A stretch of 64,000 nt of DNA from UMGS1002 sp045586785 (GCA_045586785.1 JAZNBA010000085.1:1-64000), one strand, 5' to 3'. Positions 26,833 through 36,541 are shown, counted from the first letter of the stretch. Program-made: numbers and translations. The notes: generated by a model from the letters alone, not told the origin.

Positions 26833-28551
26833 TTAATGACACAGCGAATTAACTGCGTCTTTATATTGAGTTAATTTGTATTGTGCTTGTTCAAAGTTTT
26901 CGGCAGATAAGAGATAATATATTTTTACCTTCGGCTCAGTTCCTGACGGGCGAATTATAATTACATCTCCATTTTCAAGACCAAATCGCAAAACATCGGA
27001 GGTAGGAAGACCGGTGGAGCGTACTGAGCCTGTAGTAATATCTTTCATTTCGCCTGTAAGGTAATCGCTTACAGTAGATATTTTCTTGCCCGCTATTTGT
27101 ATTATTGATGGAGATCTGAAACCATTCATAATGGATCTCATTTTTTCTGCTCCGTCATAATCGTCAAATATCAGTTCCTGTGTTTTTTCAAGAGAATAGC
27201 CATATTTTTGATAAAGCCCTTCCAGCGCATCGGCAAGCGTCATGTTGCGAAGTTTATAGTATGCAGTCATTTCGCAAATAAGCATAGATGCTACTACAGC
27301 GTCCTTATCCCGTGCGTAAGTGCCTTTAAGATAACCATAGCTTTCTTCGGCGCCGAATATAAAACTACCATGTCCTTCGGCTTGCTTTTTCTTTATGACC
27401 TCTCCGATATATTTGAATCCCGTGAGAACATTATAAAGTGTCACATTGCTTTGCGCACATATTTTGCTCATGAGCTCTGTGGTGACTATGGACTTGACGG
27501 CATAAGGCTCTGTGGGCATATTGCCGGAACGATCGTAGGAGGTAATGATGTAGTCAAGCAAAAGGGAACCGGTCTGATTTCCGTTAAGGACTATGAATTT
27601 ACCGTCTTGACCGCGAACCATTACGCCCACGCGATCTGCATCGGGGTCTGTGGCAATGATAAGATCGCTTTTAACCTTATCTGCAAGTACGATGCCTTGT
27701 GTAAAGACCTCTGGGTACTCGGGATTGGGTTTTTTGGTGGTAGGGAACTCTCCATCCGGTACTGCCTGCTCGGGAACAATGTGAAAGTGCTTTATTCCGA
27801 TTTTTGACATAATCTCCGGTACAAGTTTATAGCCTGCGCCGTGAAGTGGTGTATATACTATGTTGAGATCATTTGCCGCTTCTTTGATACAGTTAAGATC
27901 AATTGCTTGCTCCATTACAGCATCAAGATATTTTTCGTCAATTTCAGGACCTATAACTGTGATCATTTGGCTTGAGATGCCTTTGTCGAACGGTACCTTT
28001 TTGATGTTAGCGATATCGACCGATTTCATGTGTATTGCAATTTCAGCAGCTTGTTCTGCAGATAACTGCGCACCGTCATCCCAATATGCTTTGTATCCGT
28101 TGTATTCCTTGGGGTTATGAGATGCGGTTATATTAATGCCGGCAATACAGTTAAGGTAACGCAATGCAAAAGACAATTCGGGGGTCGGGCGAAGTGCATC
28201 AAATATATAGCACTTTATATTATTTCCGGCGAGCACTTCTGCTGCAGTGCGTGCAAAGAACTCGGAGTTATTTCTGCTGTCGTATGCAATGACAACCGAA
28301 CGGTCTTCGGCACCGATCTGCTTGATATACAACGCAATTCCTTCGGTTGCTTGTGCTACTGTATATTCGTTGATCGCGTTTGTGCCAAGCTTCATTTTTC
28401 CTCGAAGACCAGCTGTGCCGAAGTTAAGAGACGATCCGAAGCGTGCGGCTAGCTCCTGCTCATCGTCTTTAATTGAAATCAGTTCCTGTTTTTGTTTTTC
28501 AGATAAGCAAGTGAATGACATCCATTTGCGGTATTCTTCAAGATATGACAT
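26833..28551 (-). CDS. pgcA: Phosphoglucomutase/phosphomannomutase
   Basis: A 572-residue alpha-D-phosphohexomutase that interconverts glucose 1- and 6-phosphate. FGTAGLRG (44-51) is the N-terminal signature, S144 in TASHNPKEYNGYKAY is the phosphoserine, DPDADRVGVMV (from about 303) binds the metal, and RPSGTEPK near the C-terminus binds the phosphate. Size fits the PgcA (YhxB) type rather than GlmM (about 450). It is the last gene of a minus-strand run starting at the permease gene. Confidence 0.93.
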   Translation of the reverse strand: MSYLEEYRKWMSFTCLSEKQKQELISIKDDEQELAARFGSSLNFGTAGLRGKMKLGTNAINEYTVAQATEGIALYIKQIGAEDRSVVIAYDSRNNSEFFARTAAEVLAGNNIKCYIFDALRPTPELSFALRYLNCIAGINITASHNPKEYNGYKAYWDDGAQLSAEQAAEIAIHMKSVDIANIKKVPFDKGISSQMITVIGPEIDEKYLDAVMEQAIDLNCIKEAANDLNIVYTPLHGAGYKLVPEIMSKIGIKHFHIVPEQAVPDGEFPTTKKPNPEYPEVFTQGIVLADKVKSDLIIATDPDADRVGVMVRGQDGKFIVLNGNQTGSLLLDYIITSYDRSGNMPTEPYAVKSIVTTELMSKICAQSNVTLYNVLTGFKYIGEVIKKKQAEGHGSFIFGAEESYGYLKGTYARDKDAVVASMLICEMTAYYKLRNMTLADALEGLYQKYGYSLEKTQELIFDDYDGAEKMRSIMNGFRSPSIIQIAGKKISTVSDYLTGEMKDITTGSVRSTGLPTSDVLRFGLENGDVIIIRPSGTEPKVKIYYLLSAENFEQAQYKLTQYKDAVNSLCH

Positions 28552-28604
28552 ATTTGTCTCCGTTAGGTTTTATAGGATAAGTAATGGAGTTGTTCAAACA
28601 AATT

Positions 28605-28865
28605 TTATTTGATATTTTCAATGTGCTCTTCCAATGCACATGCCAACTGGTCGGGGCAAGAAGTAGGCTTAAAGCCGCATTTAATGCCGCGCAGACGTTT
28701 GATAACCTCATCGGTTTTCATTCCGACCGCAAGTGCTGCCACTCCTTGTGTGTTCCCGGAGCAACCGCCAACAAATTGAATGTTGGTGATCACATCATCT
28801 TGAATATCAATTATTATTTGGCGAGAACAAGTTCCTTTTGTAGTATATGTAAGTTGAGTAGTCAT
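28605..28865 (-). CDS. TSCPD domain protein (TIGR03905 type)
   Basis: An 86-residue protein whose C-terminal TSCPDQLACAL (68-78) gives the domain its name. GGCSGNTQGVAALA (33-46) is also conserved. Such small proteins are common in Clostridia, and the domain resembles the C-terminal part of some ribonucleotide reductases. Function unknown. Two conserved cysteines (C35, C70) suggest metal or redox chemistry. Confidence 0.85.
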   Translation of the reverse strand: MTTQLTYTTKGTCSRQIIIDIQDDVITNIQFVGGCSGNTQGVAALAVGMKTDEVIKRLRGIKCGFKPTSCPDQLACALEEHIENIK

Positions 28866-28883
28866 TATTATAAAATCCTTTCT

Positions 28884-29732
28884 TTATATAACATTATTGT
28901 ATAATCCGAGTATTGTGTGCTGGGGAATATTTAATTTTATAAACAAAATAAATTTCATAATGCTGTCGATATCACCGTAAAGCACAGAAGATATTTCAAA
29001 CGATGATTTATCATATCTTAATGGCATGGAATTTATTCTGTATATAGACAGATTAAGCAATGCAGAGACGTCTATTATATCTTTTATGGTATTGGTACGT
29101 GCAGATACAAAGCTGACTTCAATGAAACAGCTATCGCTTTCGGGAATAGCTATGTGCCGCTGGAGAAGGGCATATCGAGTGACTTGATTGCCATCGCTGT
29201 TTTCTATTTCGCACGTTGAATGTATTTTCAATTCAAACCGATCAATAATGGAATAGAAATTAGCAAGTTTTCCATCGGAGGTGTTTTCGATTGGAATAAT
29301 GCATGCGTCGGCATTTCCGCTCGCTATATCATCGCAAAGCTCACCAAAAGAACTGAAAACATGTTCGCCGGTTACTGTTATGCGATTACACAGTCGAACC
29401 AATGCTTCAAGTGAATACTGATTTTTTACATACGCAACTGCATTTATTATATGATGTCCCTCGTTTTTTATAAGTATATTTTTTAAGTTTATTTTAGAGA
29501 GATCAACAATTCTGTTACAGAATTTCAAACGATCAGGTATTGTAAAATCATCATTTCGCAGAGGCATATGCTGTCGGTATAGCCGTATTATATCACGCAG
29601 TCCTGCTGTGCTGTCGATAACGCAAGGAAGCTCGGCTATTTCAAGAGCACGAAGTTCTTTTATAGTAGCTTCGCGCTCTTTTAACCGATTAAGATTAGAG
29701 ACTATTATATCGGAGTTTGATCGTTCTGTCAT
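28884..29732 (-). CDS. Prephenate dehydratase-like protein with missing N-terminal motif
   Basis: A 282-residue protein, not a clear member of a characterised family. Residues 126-175 (FSSFGELCDDIASGNADACIIPIENTSDGKL region, split at 126-144 and 145-156) strongly recall the substrate domain of prephenate dehydratase (PIENS). TRY (185-187) stands where PheA has the catalytic TRF, and residues 200-250 look like an ACT-type regulatory fold. The usual GPxGSYS N-terminal loop is absent and the first 80 residues are unlike chorismate mutase. It may be a divergent enzyme or an amino-acid-sensing protein. It sits 9 bases after htpG, with no strong ribosome site. Confidence 0.55.
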   Translation of the reverse strand: MTERSNSDIIVSNLNRLKEREATIKELRALEIAELPCVIDSTAGLRDIIRLYRQHMPLRNDDFTIPDRLKFCNRIVDLSKINLKNILIKNEGHHIINAVAYVKNQYSLEALVRLCNRITVTGEHVFSSFGELCDDIASGNADACIIPIENTSDGKLANFYSIIDRFELKIHSTCEIENSDGNQVTRYALLQRHIAIPESDSCFIEVSFVSARTNTIKDIIDVSALLNLSIYRINSMPLRYDKSSFEISSVLYGDIDSIMKFILFIKLNIPQHTILGLYNNVI

Positions 29733-29741
29733 GAGGCTGAA

Positions 29742-31613
29742 TCAATAGTTATTTAACAGCTTATAACTGTCGGATAAAAACTCATTTAATTCTTTTTCCT
29801 CGAGTCTTCGGTGAGCCATAAGAGAAAGTTTGTAAATGTAATTGGCAACAAACGCAGATTTCTCTGTTTCTTCGTTAGCTATAAGCTGCTCGAGATGTGA
29901 ATACAACGGTGCAGCGGTGTTGACTATTAATGTTTGTTCTGTAAGCGGTGCTGACGATTGTTCCGATTGTGTAATATACGAATACGCTTTCATAAAATCA
30001 TCCATGCGGCGTTTGTCTTCGTTTAACGTAAGGAGCGCCGGCGCGGCGGTAGTTTTCAGCGATTCAAATTTTACATCCAACTTGTCGTTGCCGACTGCTT
30101 GTTTGAAAAGCTCTGCAATAGCGGTATTTTTGCGAATATCACTCTGATCCGTTAGTGCCGATACATCAGCATCAACGCGTACAAAACGTATATTTTTATA
30201 TTCATTTTCCGCAGATGTGATAAATTGAGTATCTATAAATTGATCAAGAACAGCTACTTTTATATTTTGAGCAGTGTAAAGTGCTATATATTGAGATTGC
30301 TGGATTTTATCGTTTGTGTAGTATATAGTTTTGATACCCTTTGAATCATCTTTTGGCGGCTCTTTTTCTTCTTTTCCGATATATTCATTAATGGTTGCGT
30401 AACTACCATCTGTTAGAGGGAGCAGTATACAGTCCTTTACTCGATCAAAGAATTTGCGGTCTCTGATGGAGGCATATTCTATAAATGTTCTTATATCTCC
30501 CCAGATCTTTTCAAACTGTTCACGTTCATTGTTGCATAAAGCATTGATCTTATCAGCAATTTTTTTCACGATATGGGCAGAGACTCTTGAGACATAGGTG
30601 TTGCTTTGAAGATAGCTTCTTGACACGTTGAGAGGCAGCTCCGGACAATCTATAACGCCCTTGAGCATTATAAGGTACTCAGGTATTATTTCCTTGACAT
30701 TGTCAGCTACAAAAACTTGGTTGTAAAAGAGCTTTATTTGACCTTCCAATGAGTCATATTCGCTACGCAGCTTGGGGAAATACAGTATTCCTTTGAAATT
30801 AAGAGGATAATCTGCGTTTATATGAATGCTGAACAGCGGGTCGTTGAAGTCCGAAAATACCTTGTGATAAAATTGCTTGTACTCTTCCTCGGTACAATCT
30901 GACGGACGCTTCAGCCACAGAGGCGATGTTGTGTTTATTGGGGCGGCAGAATCGACATTGTCTTCTGCCTGATTTTCAAGATAGATCTCGTACGGCATGA
31001 ATGCGCAGTATTTATCGAGAAGAGCACGGATCTTATCTATATTCAAATAGTCCTTCTCGTCCTCGGTAACGTGCATTATTACAGCAGTTCCGCGTTCTTC
31101 GCGATCTGCGGCAGATATTTCATAATTTCCGTCATCCGAGCATGTCCAATGAACAGCAGGGGCGTTGGTGTACGATCTTGTGAAGATTTCCACTTTATCT
31201 GATATCATGAACGCAGAATAAAATCCAAGTCCGAAATGACCGATTATTCCGCTGCTTTGCGAATTGTCGGTACTTCCTTCGTATTTGTCAATAAATTCAA
31301 GTGCACCGGACAGGGCGATTTGACATATATATCTTTTTAATTCTTCAGCCGTCATTCCTATTCCGTTATCTTCAACAGTAAGAGTACCGGCATCTGCATT
31401 GATTTTAACGGATATTTTATATTTGTCGGAGCATTCGGTTTCGCCTAATGAGCACAAGCGGATCATTTTTGTTATGGCGTCTGATGCGTTAGATACTATT
31501 TCTCTTAAAAAAATATCTTTTTCTGAATATAACCATCTTTTTATGATAGGAAATATATGAGCAGTGTCTACTGAAATTCCGCCTTGCTCGGTGGCGTTGA
31601 TGGGGTCGATCAT
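29742..31613 (-). CDS. htpG: Molecular chaperone HtpG (Hsp90)
   Basis: ATP-dependent cytosolic chaperone, 623 residues, full length. N-terminal GHKL motifs: REIVSNASDAITK (38-50), VEDNGIGM near 78, and GHFGLGFYSAF near 126. The middle-domain SLEGQIKLFYNQVFVADN region and PLNVSRSYLQ near 320 are also conserved. The ribosome site CGGAGG lies somewhat far (12 bases) from the ATG. It follows the permease gene closely. Confidence 0.93.
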   Translation of the reverse strand: MIDPINATEQGGISVDTAHIFPIIKRWLYSEKDIFLREIVSNASDAITKMIRLCSLGETECSDKYKISVKINADAGTLTVEDNGIGMTAEELKRYICQIALSGALEFIDKYEGSTDNSQSSGIIGHFGLGFYSAFMISDKVEIFTRSYTNAPAVHWTCSDDGNYEISAADREERGTAVIMHVTEDEKDYLNIDKIRALLDKYCAFMPYEIYLENQAEDNVDSAAPINTTSPLWLKRPSDCTEEEYKQFYHKVFSDFNDPLFSIHINADYPLNFKGILYFPKLRSEYDSLEGQIKLFYNQVFVADNVKEIIPEYLIMLKGVIDCPELPLNVSRSYLQSNTYVSRVSAHIVKKIADKINALCNNEREQFEKIWGDIRTFIEYASIRDRKFFDRVKDCILLPLTDGSYATINEYIGKEEKEPPKDDSKGIKTIYYTNDKIQQSQYIALYTAQNIKVAVLDQFIDTQFITSAENEYKNIRFVRVDADVSALTDQSDIRKNTAIAELFKQAVGNDKLDVKFESLKTTAAPALLTLNEDKRRMDDFMKAYSYITQSEQSSAPLTEQTLIVNTAAPLYSHLEQLIANEETEKSAFVANYIYKLSLMAHRRLEEKELNEFLSDSYKLLNNY

Positions 31614-31637
31614 TTTATTTATAATCCTCCGTGCTGA

Positions 31638-32930
31638 TTACTTTTTCTTTTTAAATATACGTTTAAAGAAGTTGCCGATATTGTTTACAATACGGACTAT
31701 AAGGTGTGTTTTTTTAGGCTTTGAGGCTTCCAGACGGAATTCAGAACCTTCCGAATAATAGTCTTCAAGCGTTACCGGAAGACCACGCTTCTCAAGATGG
31801 GAGTTTACCAATTTCCGAATGATCTCACTTATTACAACGAAGAACGGTACTCCCAATATCATACCTGCAACGCCGAAGTATCCACCCATTACGGTAATTG
31901 CGAAAAGCACTCCGAGCGGCGATGTGCCTGTGGATGTTCCGACAAGACGCGGCAGTATAAAGTTACCGTCTATTTGCTGAATAAGCACTATCAGAATAAT
32001 GAATAATAACAGCTTTTCGGGATTAGTAACAAACACTATAAATGCTGCAGGTATTCCGCCGATAAAGGGACCAAATACAGGGATTATGTTTGTTATACCG
32101 ATAATAAACGCAAGAAGCACGAAATAGGGCATATCGGTTACCCAGAAGGCCAACATACATTCCAGCGTGACCAGCAAAGCATCTAATAATTGCGCTTTGA
32201 TATAGTCTCCAAAAGATTTATGGGTAAACTTAACCATTGTGGAAAATTCGGCATAGTTTTTTTCGCTCAGTAATGCGGTGCAAACTTTGCGTGCTTTGGC
32301 AAGCAGAGAATCTTTGGATGCCAAAAAATATATTGAAAAAATAAGTCCAAATACAACATTTTTTATTCCGACAGCAATGGAAGATGCATAGCTTACTATA
32401 TATCCGGAGAGTGTGGAGATCAAATTGGTGGAGGTGTTGAATAAGTTGCTTACGATCCTTTGAAGATCCACCATGTTTATATAATTATCTAAATTTCCAT
32501 TTTCCTGAGATGTGTTAAATTTATATATTAATTTGTTGGTGATAGTTATTATTTTATCGGTATATGACTTGAGATTTTGCATGAAGTCATTGAATCCGCT
32601 GATTATTTGGGGAATAATTATGAGCAATATGATAGTTATTATCAAAATCAAAATTATGTATGTACATAACATTGACAACGCGCGCTTTGCCTTAGGCTTG
32701 TTCTTAATGCGTTTGAATAATTTTGTATCAAATACAACAACTATCGGGTTAGCCAGGTATGCAATAGCACCGCCTATGATTACGGGAGACAAGACTGCCA
32801 ATACGCGATTGATCCATGCAGATATAGTTTCATTATTAATTACTATGACGAACAATAGCGCAATAACGGCATAAACCGCTATTGAAACGGCAATTACGGT
32901 GTTTTTTTTGTTCCAATTAAATTCTTTCAT
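31638..32930 (-). CDS. AI-2E family (YtvI/PerM-like) membrane permease
   Basis: A 430-residue protein with about eight membrane segments. Family marks include the PVIIGGAIAYLANPIV stretch near 50 and the long soluble loop before VLLAFIIGITNIIPVFGPFIGGIPA near 270. Members export varied small molecules or exchange ions; the substrate is not known. A K/R-rich tail (KRIFKKKK) ends the protein. A promoter lies 100 bases upstream, and the gene heads the htpG-containing run. Confidence 0.85.
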   Translation of the reverse strand: MKEFNWNKKNTVIAVSIAVYAVIALLFVIVINNETISAWINRVLAVLSPVIIGGAIAYLANPIVVVFDTKLFKRIKNKPKAKRALSMLCTYIILILIITIILLIIIPQIISGFNDFMQNLKSYTDKIITITNKLIYKFNTSQENGNLDNYINMVDLQRIVSNLFNTSTNLISTLSGYIVSYASSIAVGIKNVVFGLIFSIYFLASKDSLLAKARKVCTALLSEKNYAEFSTMVKFTHKSFGDYIKAQLLDALLVTLECMLAFWVTDMPYFVLLAFIIGITNIIPVFGPFIGGIPAAFIVFVTNPEKLLLFIILIVLIQQIDGNFILPRLVGTSTGTSPLGVLFAITVMGGYFGVAGMILGVPFFVVISEIIRKLVNSHLEKRGLPVTLEDYYSEGSEFRLEASKPKKTHLIVRIVNNIGNFFKRIFKKKK

Positions 32931-33030
32931 GTTGAATCTCCCGAATTATTTATGTGAATGACCAAATAAAGCGGTATGTCATCCAAATGTATATAATATG
33001 TCATTTTACTACACTAATATAATTTATATT

Positions 33031-33059
33031 ATTATATACCTTTTTTTGATTTTAGTCAA
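33031..33059 (-). promoter_or_regulatory. Promoter of the permease-htpG run
   Basis: Minus strand: TTGACT (33054-33059), 17-base spacer, TATAAT (33031-33036). It has no TGn, unlike most promoters here. The leader is about 95 bases. Its -35 faces the ispE -35 across 17 bases. Confidence 0.7.
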
Positions 33060-33076
33060 TATATATTAAATAATTC

Positions 33077-33105
33077 TTGATTTTCATTTTTATATGTGAT
33101 ACACT
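33077..33105 (+). promoter_or_regulatory. ispE promoter
   Basis: TTGATT (33077-33082), 17-base spacer, TACACT (33100-33105) with TGA upstream. The weaker -10 may be offset by the extended element. Confidence 0.6.
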
Positions 33106-33141
33106 ATAAATAATTAAAAACAAGCGATAAGAGGATAAATT

Positions 33142-34026
33142 ATGAATTGTTGCATTATTGCGGCGCCTGCTAAGATAAATTTATATCTTGAGGTGGTTTC
33201 ACGCAGAGAAGATGGATATCATGAGATACTGAGTATTATGCAAACGGTATCGCTATGCGATGAGATAACTATAGAAGTAGCAGATAAATCAGGCATAGAG
33301 CTTGTATGCGACGATGACAGGCTTCCCACAGACAGAGGTAATATCGCTTATCGCGCGGCTGAGCTATTTATGAAATATGCCGATATTAAATGCGGTATCA
33401 AGATTTGCTTGCGCAAGTCCATTCCTGCAGCGGCAGGACTTGCGGGTGGAAGTGCGGACGCGGCGGCTGTATTGCGCGGATTAAATAAGATATTTAATTA
33501 TCCTTTTAAAGCGGATATGCTTTGTGACATGGCATCGTCGCTTGGCGCGGATGTTCCTTTTTGCGTGAAAGGAGGCTGTATGTGCGCCGAAGGAATAGGT
33601 GAAAAGCTTACGGTGTTGCCATGCATGCCGGATTGTTATATAGTAATTGCTTGTCCGGATGAGCGTGTCAGCACGCCTGCGGCATATTCGGAACTGGACC
33701 GCATATATGATAATTTCAAAAATATTAATTTTGATAAAAGCGATTATTATGTTGCAGAAGCGGCTTTGTGTCAAAAAAGTCTTGACGGACTTTGCAAAAA
33801 AATGTATAATGTTTTTGAAGAGATCCACAAGGACAGACAGGATATATCCGAGCTAAAGAGTATTATGACAGACTCGGGCGCTATAAAAGCGATGATCAGC
33901 GGAAGCGGACCATCTGTGTTTGGTATATTTGATGATATGAACAGCGCGTCACTTGCGGCAGCTCGTATCGAAGCGCGTGGTTATACAGCCTATACCTGTC
34001 ATCCAATAGATAAATTAATCATATAA
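33142..34026 (+). CDS. ispE: 4-diphosphocytidyl-2-C-methyl-D-erythritol kinase
   Basis: GHMP kinase of the MEP isoprenoid pathway. The 294 residues carry PAKINLYLEVVSRREDGYHE (9-28), the ATP loop PAAAGLAGGSADAAAVLRG (about 96-114), and the C-terminal MISGSGPSVFGIF (about 252-264). A normal full-length member. It leads a pair with the acetyltransferase gene 14 bases on. Confidence 0.95.
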   Translation: MNCCIIAAPAKINLYLEVVSRREDGYHEILSIMQTVSLCDEITIEVADKSGIELVCDDDRLPTDRGNIAYRAAELFMKYADIKCGIKICLRKSIPAAAGLAGGSADAAAVLRGLNKIFNYPFKADMLCDMASSLGADVPFCVKGGCMCAEGIGEKLTVLPCMPDCYIVIACPDERVSTPAAYSELDRIYDNFKNINFDKSDYYVAEAALCQKSLDGLCKKMYNVFEEIHKDRQDISELKSIMTDSGAIKAMISGSGPSVFGIFDDMNSASLAAARIEARGYTAYTCHPIDKLII

Positions 34027-34040
34027 AGGAGACATTAAAA

Positions 34041-35204
34041 GTGGGAGAGATTTATAACGGACGGGGCAACGAAGCCTTTTATGACGAATATGTTGATTTT
34101 ATAAACTATGTTTTCGGATTTAACGGAAACAGCCAGGATTTTAAAAAGCTGTTGCCGAAATTGTATAAAACTCAATATAAGCCGGTTGAAAACTCATATA
34201 TAACCCTTGAGGACGGCAACATACGTGCGGCAGTCGGCGCATTTGATCATGAGATATCTGTTTGCGGTGATACACTGAAGTGCCGCGGAATCGGAAATGT
34301 GGCTGTACATCCGTATGCACGTTCCAAGGGACATATGAAAACGCTTATGAATATGGCTGTCAACAACATGATAACTGATGGTGTTGATCTCTCCATACTC
34401 GGAGGCAGACGTCAGAGATACAATTATTTCTCGTATGAAAAGACGGGCGTGATCTATAATTTTTCTATCAACAGTGATAACATGCGTCATGTGTTTGGTA
34501 AAGACAGAACTGCGTATCATACGCTGTCCGTGAGAAAGCTCGACGCGACTGATGACGTGGCGTTGGATGCCATAAGCAAGCTGTTATCTCAGCAAGCGTA
34601 TAACCCCATGCGCGACAGAGAGCGCCTTTATGATATTCTTGTTTCGTGGCAGAATGCTCCGTGTGTTTTTGAAAAAGACGGCAAATTTGCAGGCTTCTGT
34701 ATTGTTGGTGATAATAAGAAGATATTTGAGATTGTGCTCGCTGACAAGGCTGATTTTATAAACGCTATAGTTACCTTATATGACTGTATGAATGCCTCTA
34801 CAATGATAGTATGCTTGCCCGCGTTTTGCCCCGAATATATAAACGCCCTTTACAGAGTTTGTGAGGGCTATGAGTTAGGCACCGAAAAGAGCTTTTCCGT
34901 TTTAAATTACAAAAACGTGCTTTCGGCATTTTTAAAGCTCAAAGCAACATATACAGAATTGCCCGAGGGTGAGCTGTCAATGCTTATTCACGGCATAGCG
35001 GGGGATGAAAAGCTGCGTATATACATTCGCGGTGATGCCGCAAGGGTTGAAGAATATGACGGTGAGGTTGATATTGAACTTGATCACATTGATGCAATAA
35101 ACGTGCTGTTTTCACCGTTTTGCCCGATTCGTGACACGCTGTCGCATTTTGCGCGCATACTTTTGCCGCTTCCGCTGTGGTTGTTTTATGCAGACGCGGT
35201 GTGA
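34041..35204 (+). CDS. Eis-like GNAT N-acetyltransferase
   Basis: A 387-residue protein with an N-terminal GNAT domain (acetyl-CoA loop region GIGNVAVHPYARSKGHMKTL, about 83-102) and a second GNAT-like part and C-terminal beta domain, as in the Eis/YkwB-type enlarged acetyltransferases. It starts with GTG behind a strong AAAGGAG (34025-34031). The acceptor is unknown. It probably shares the ispE transcript. Confidence 0.75.
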   Translation: MGEIYNGRGNEAFYDEYVDFINYVFGFNGNSQDFKKLLPKLYKTQYKPVENSYITLEDGNIRAAVGAFDHEISVCGDTLKCRGIGNVAVHPYARSKGHMKTLMNMAVNNMITDGVDLSILGGRRQRYNYFSYEKTGVIYNFSINSDNMRHVFGKDRTAYHTLSVRKLDATDDVALDAISKLLSQQAYNPMRDRERLYDILVSWQNAPCVFEKDGKFAGFCIVGDNKKIFEIVLADKADFINAIVTLYDCMNASTMIVCLPAFCPEYINALYRVCEGYELGTEKSFSVLNYKNVLSAFLKLKATYTELPEGELSMLIHGIAGDEKLRIYIRGDAARVEEYDGEVDIELDHIDAINVLFSPFCPIRDTLSHFARILLPLPLWLFYADAV

Positions 35205-35223
35205 TTTTCTTGCTAATTGAAAA

Positions 35224-35251
35224 CCACCGGACAGCACAGTGCTGCAGGTGG
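35224..35251. other. GC-rich hairpin after the acetyltransferase gene
   Basis: CCACC (35224-35228) pairs with GGTGG (35247-35251), enclosing CAGC/GCTG (35232-35235 with 35241-35244) around a 5-base loop. No T-run follows, so it is not a standard terminator. It is the most GC-rich structure in the AT-rich gap before the odd lipoprotein gene. Confidence 0.4.
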
Positions 35252-35324
35252 TGGTGATTTGCTGTTGCAAAAGAAGCTCTCCCGAATAATCTTGTTGTTA
35301 AAATATTTATTGGCAGGCATTCTA

Positions 35325-35353
35325 TTGACAATGTTTATTTCCCATGATATTAT
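35325..35353 (+). promoter_or_regulatory. Promoter of the lipoprotein gene
   Basis: Perfect TTGACA (35325-35330), 17-base spacer, TATTAT (35348-35353) with TGA upstream. It fits the general promoter pattern of the window. Confidence 0.75.
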
Positions 35354-35382
35354 ATAATTAACACAATAGCATGAGGTGAATT

Positions 35383-36429
35383 ATGGAAAATCGCTTTTTT
35401 ATTAACGTTTTTGTCAGTCATACAAAACAAAACGAGCGTTCTGATTGGTTAAATAGCTTAAATGCTCAAAATTTAACAAAAGGAATTAAACAAAGTTCGA
35501 AAGCCTTGCTTTCTGCTGGCTTAATCGCCTCAATGTTAATGACTGCGGGCTGTAATAACACCACTAACAATAACTTAGATGACACAACAGCAGTTGAAAC
35601 CACAACCGCGCCTGAAACTACAGCTGTAAAACAATTACTTGAAAACTATGACCCAAATTATGAGTGTGATTTTATAAGCGATTTGGGTGTGCAACTTGCC
35701 CAAACTGATAATTATAAAGACAATATGGAGATGTTTGGGAAAAGTCATTTAATGGGTATTTTAGATAGAACTAGTGTTTCTTATACTCCTGCTGGCTATT
35801 TTAAATCTTTAGGGATTAGTGATGATAATATTAATTATAACACTGGTGTTAGGGCAGATTTAGTTACTGATGATTCTCTTTATTTATTCATTTATTCTAG
35901 CAATAATTTGTTTGAAGAAACTGCAGATTATGCTAAATATGAAATCATAGAATATCAAAACTTGCCTAAAGAGCTAATAGATGATTTAATAAAGCAAAAG
36001 CAAGAAAGTGTGTATAATTATGCAAATTTGGTGCGTGCAATCTCTGAAACAAGAACGCCTAAGGTTATTACTTCTACTTATGTTTTACCAACAGGGGGTG
36101 TTAGTAAAGTTAAAGGTACAGGTGAGAATATAACGGTTGAAAGTGCTGGGGTTGTTGTGGATGAAAACGGTAAAAAAGTAATCTATGCAATAGGTAAAAA
36201 TATTAATGGGCAACCAGTGCTTGCAAAATCTGTTACAAATTGGGAAGACTTTGAAAAAGAAAGGCTTAAAGAGTTAAATCAAACAGTTTCTTATCCTACT
36301 CAAACCACAAACAGATTTCAGGGTCAGGAGAACTATGAGATAATAGATGAAGGGCTATTAGCCACAAATTCTTATGGTGTTACAAGTAAATATCTAGAAC
36401 CAGCAAATAATATAGAAAAAACTTCGTAA
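35383..36429 (+). CDS. Putative lipoprotein with unusual codon use
   Basis: Not recognised. The 348-residue product has a hydrophobic stretch (about 41-56) ending in TAGC with C57 as candidate lipidated cysteine, then a Thr/Asn-rich linker (about 58-82, TTTAPETT) of the kind that tethers an exported domain, and a mixed alpha/beta remainder with no known motif. The 40-residue tract before the hydrophobic core is unusually long for a signal peptide. By eye leucine is mostly TTA and the third base is strongly A/T, unlike ispE or plsY beside it. GAGGTG precedes the ATG. It has its own promoter and terminator and stands alone, which suggests recent acquisition. Confidence 0.65.
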   Translation: MENRFFINVFVSHTKQNERSDWLNSLNAQNLTKGIKQSSKALLSAGLIASMLMTAGCNNTTNNNLDDTTAVETTTAPETTAVKQLLENYDPNYECDFISDLGVQLAQTDNYKDNMEMFGKSHLMGILDRTSVSYTPAGYFKSLGISDDNINYNTGVRADLVTDDSLYLFIYSSNNLFEETADYAKYEIIEYQNLPKELIDDLIKQKQESVYNYANLVRAISETRTPKVITSTYVLPTGGVSKVKGTGENITVESAGVVVDENGKKVIYAIGKNINGQPVLAKSVTNWEDFEKERLKELNQTVSYPTQTTNRFQGQENYEIIDEGLLATNSYGVTSKYLEPANNIEKTS

Positions 36430-36503
36430 GAAATTGCGAGTTTGATGTTGGTTATTTACGGGTTGACGTTGCGGACGCTGTTTGATAAAAATGAAATTTT
36501 GAT

Positions 36504-36541
36504 AAAAGCAATAGCCAAATTATTTTGGCTATTGCTTTTAT
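36504..36541. terminator. Terminator after the lipoprotein gene
   Basis: AAAGCAATAGCCAAA and TTTTGGCTATTGCTTT form a stem of about 15 bp ending in T-rich sequence. Its 3' arm contains the -35 of the plsY promoter. Confidence 0.85.
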
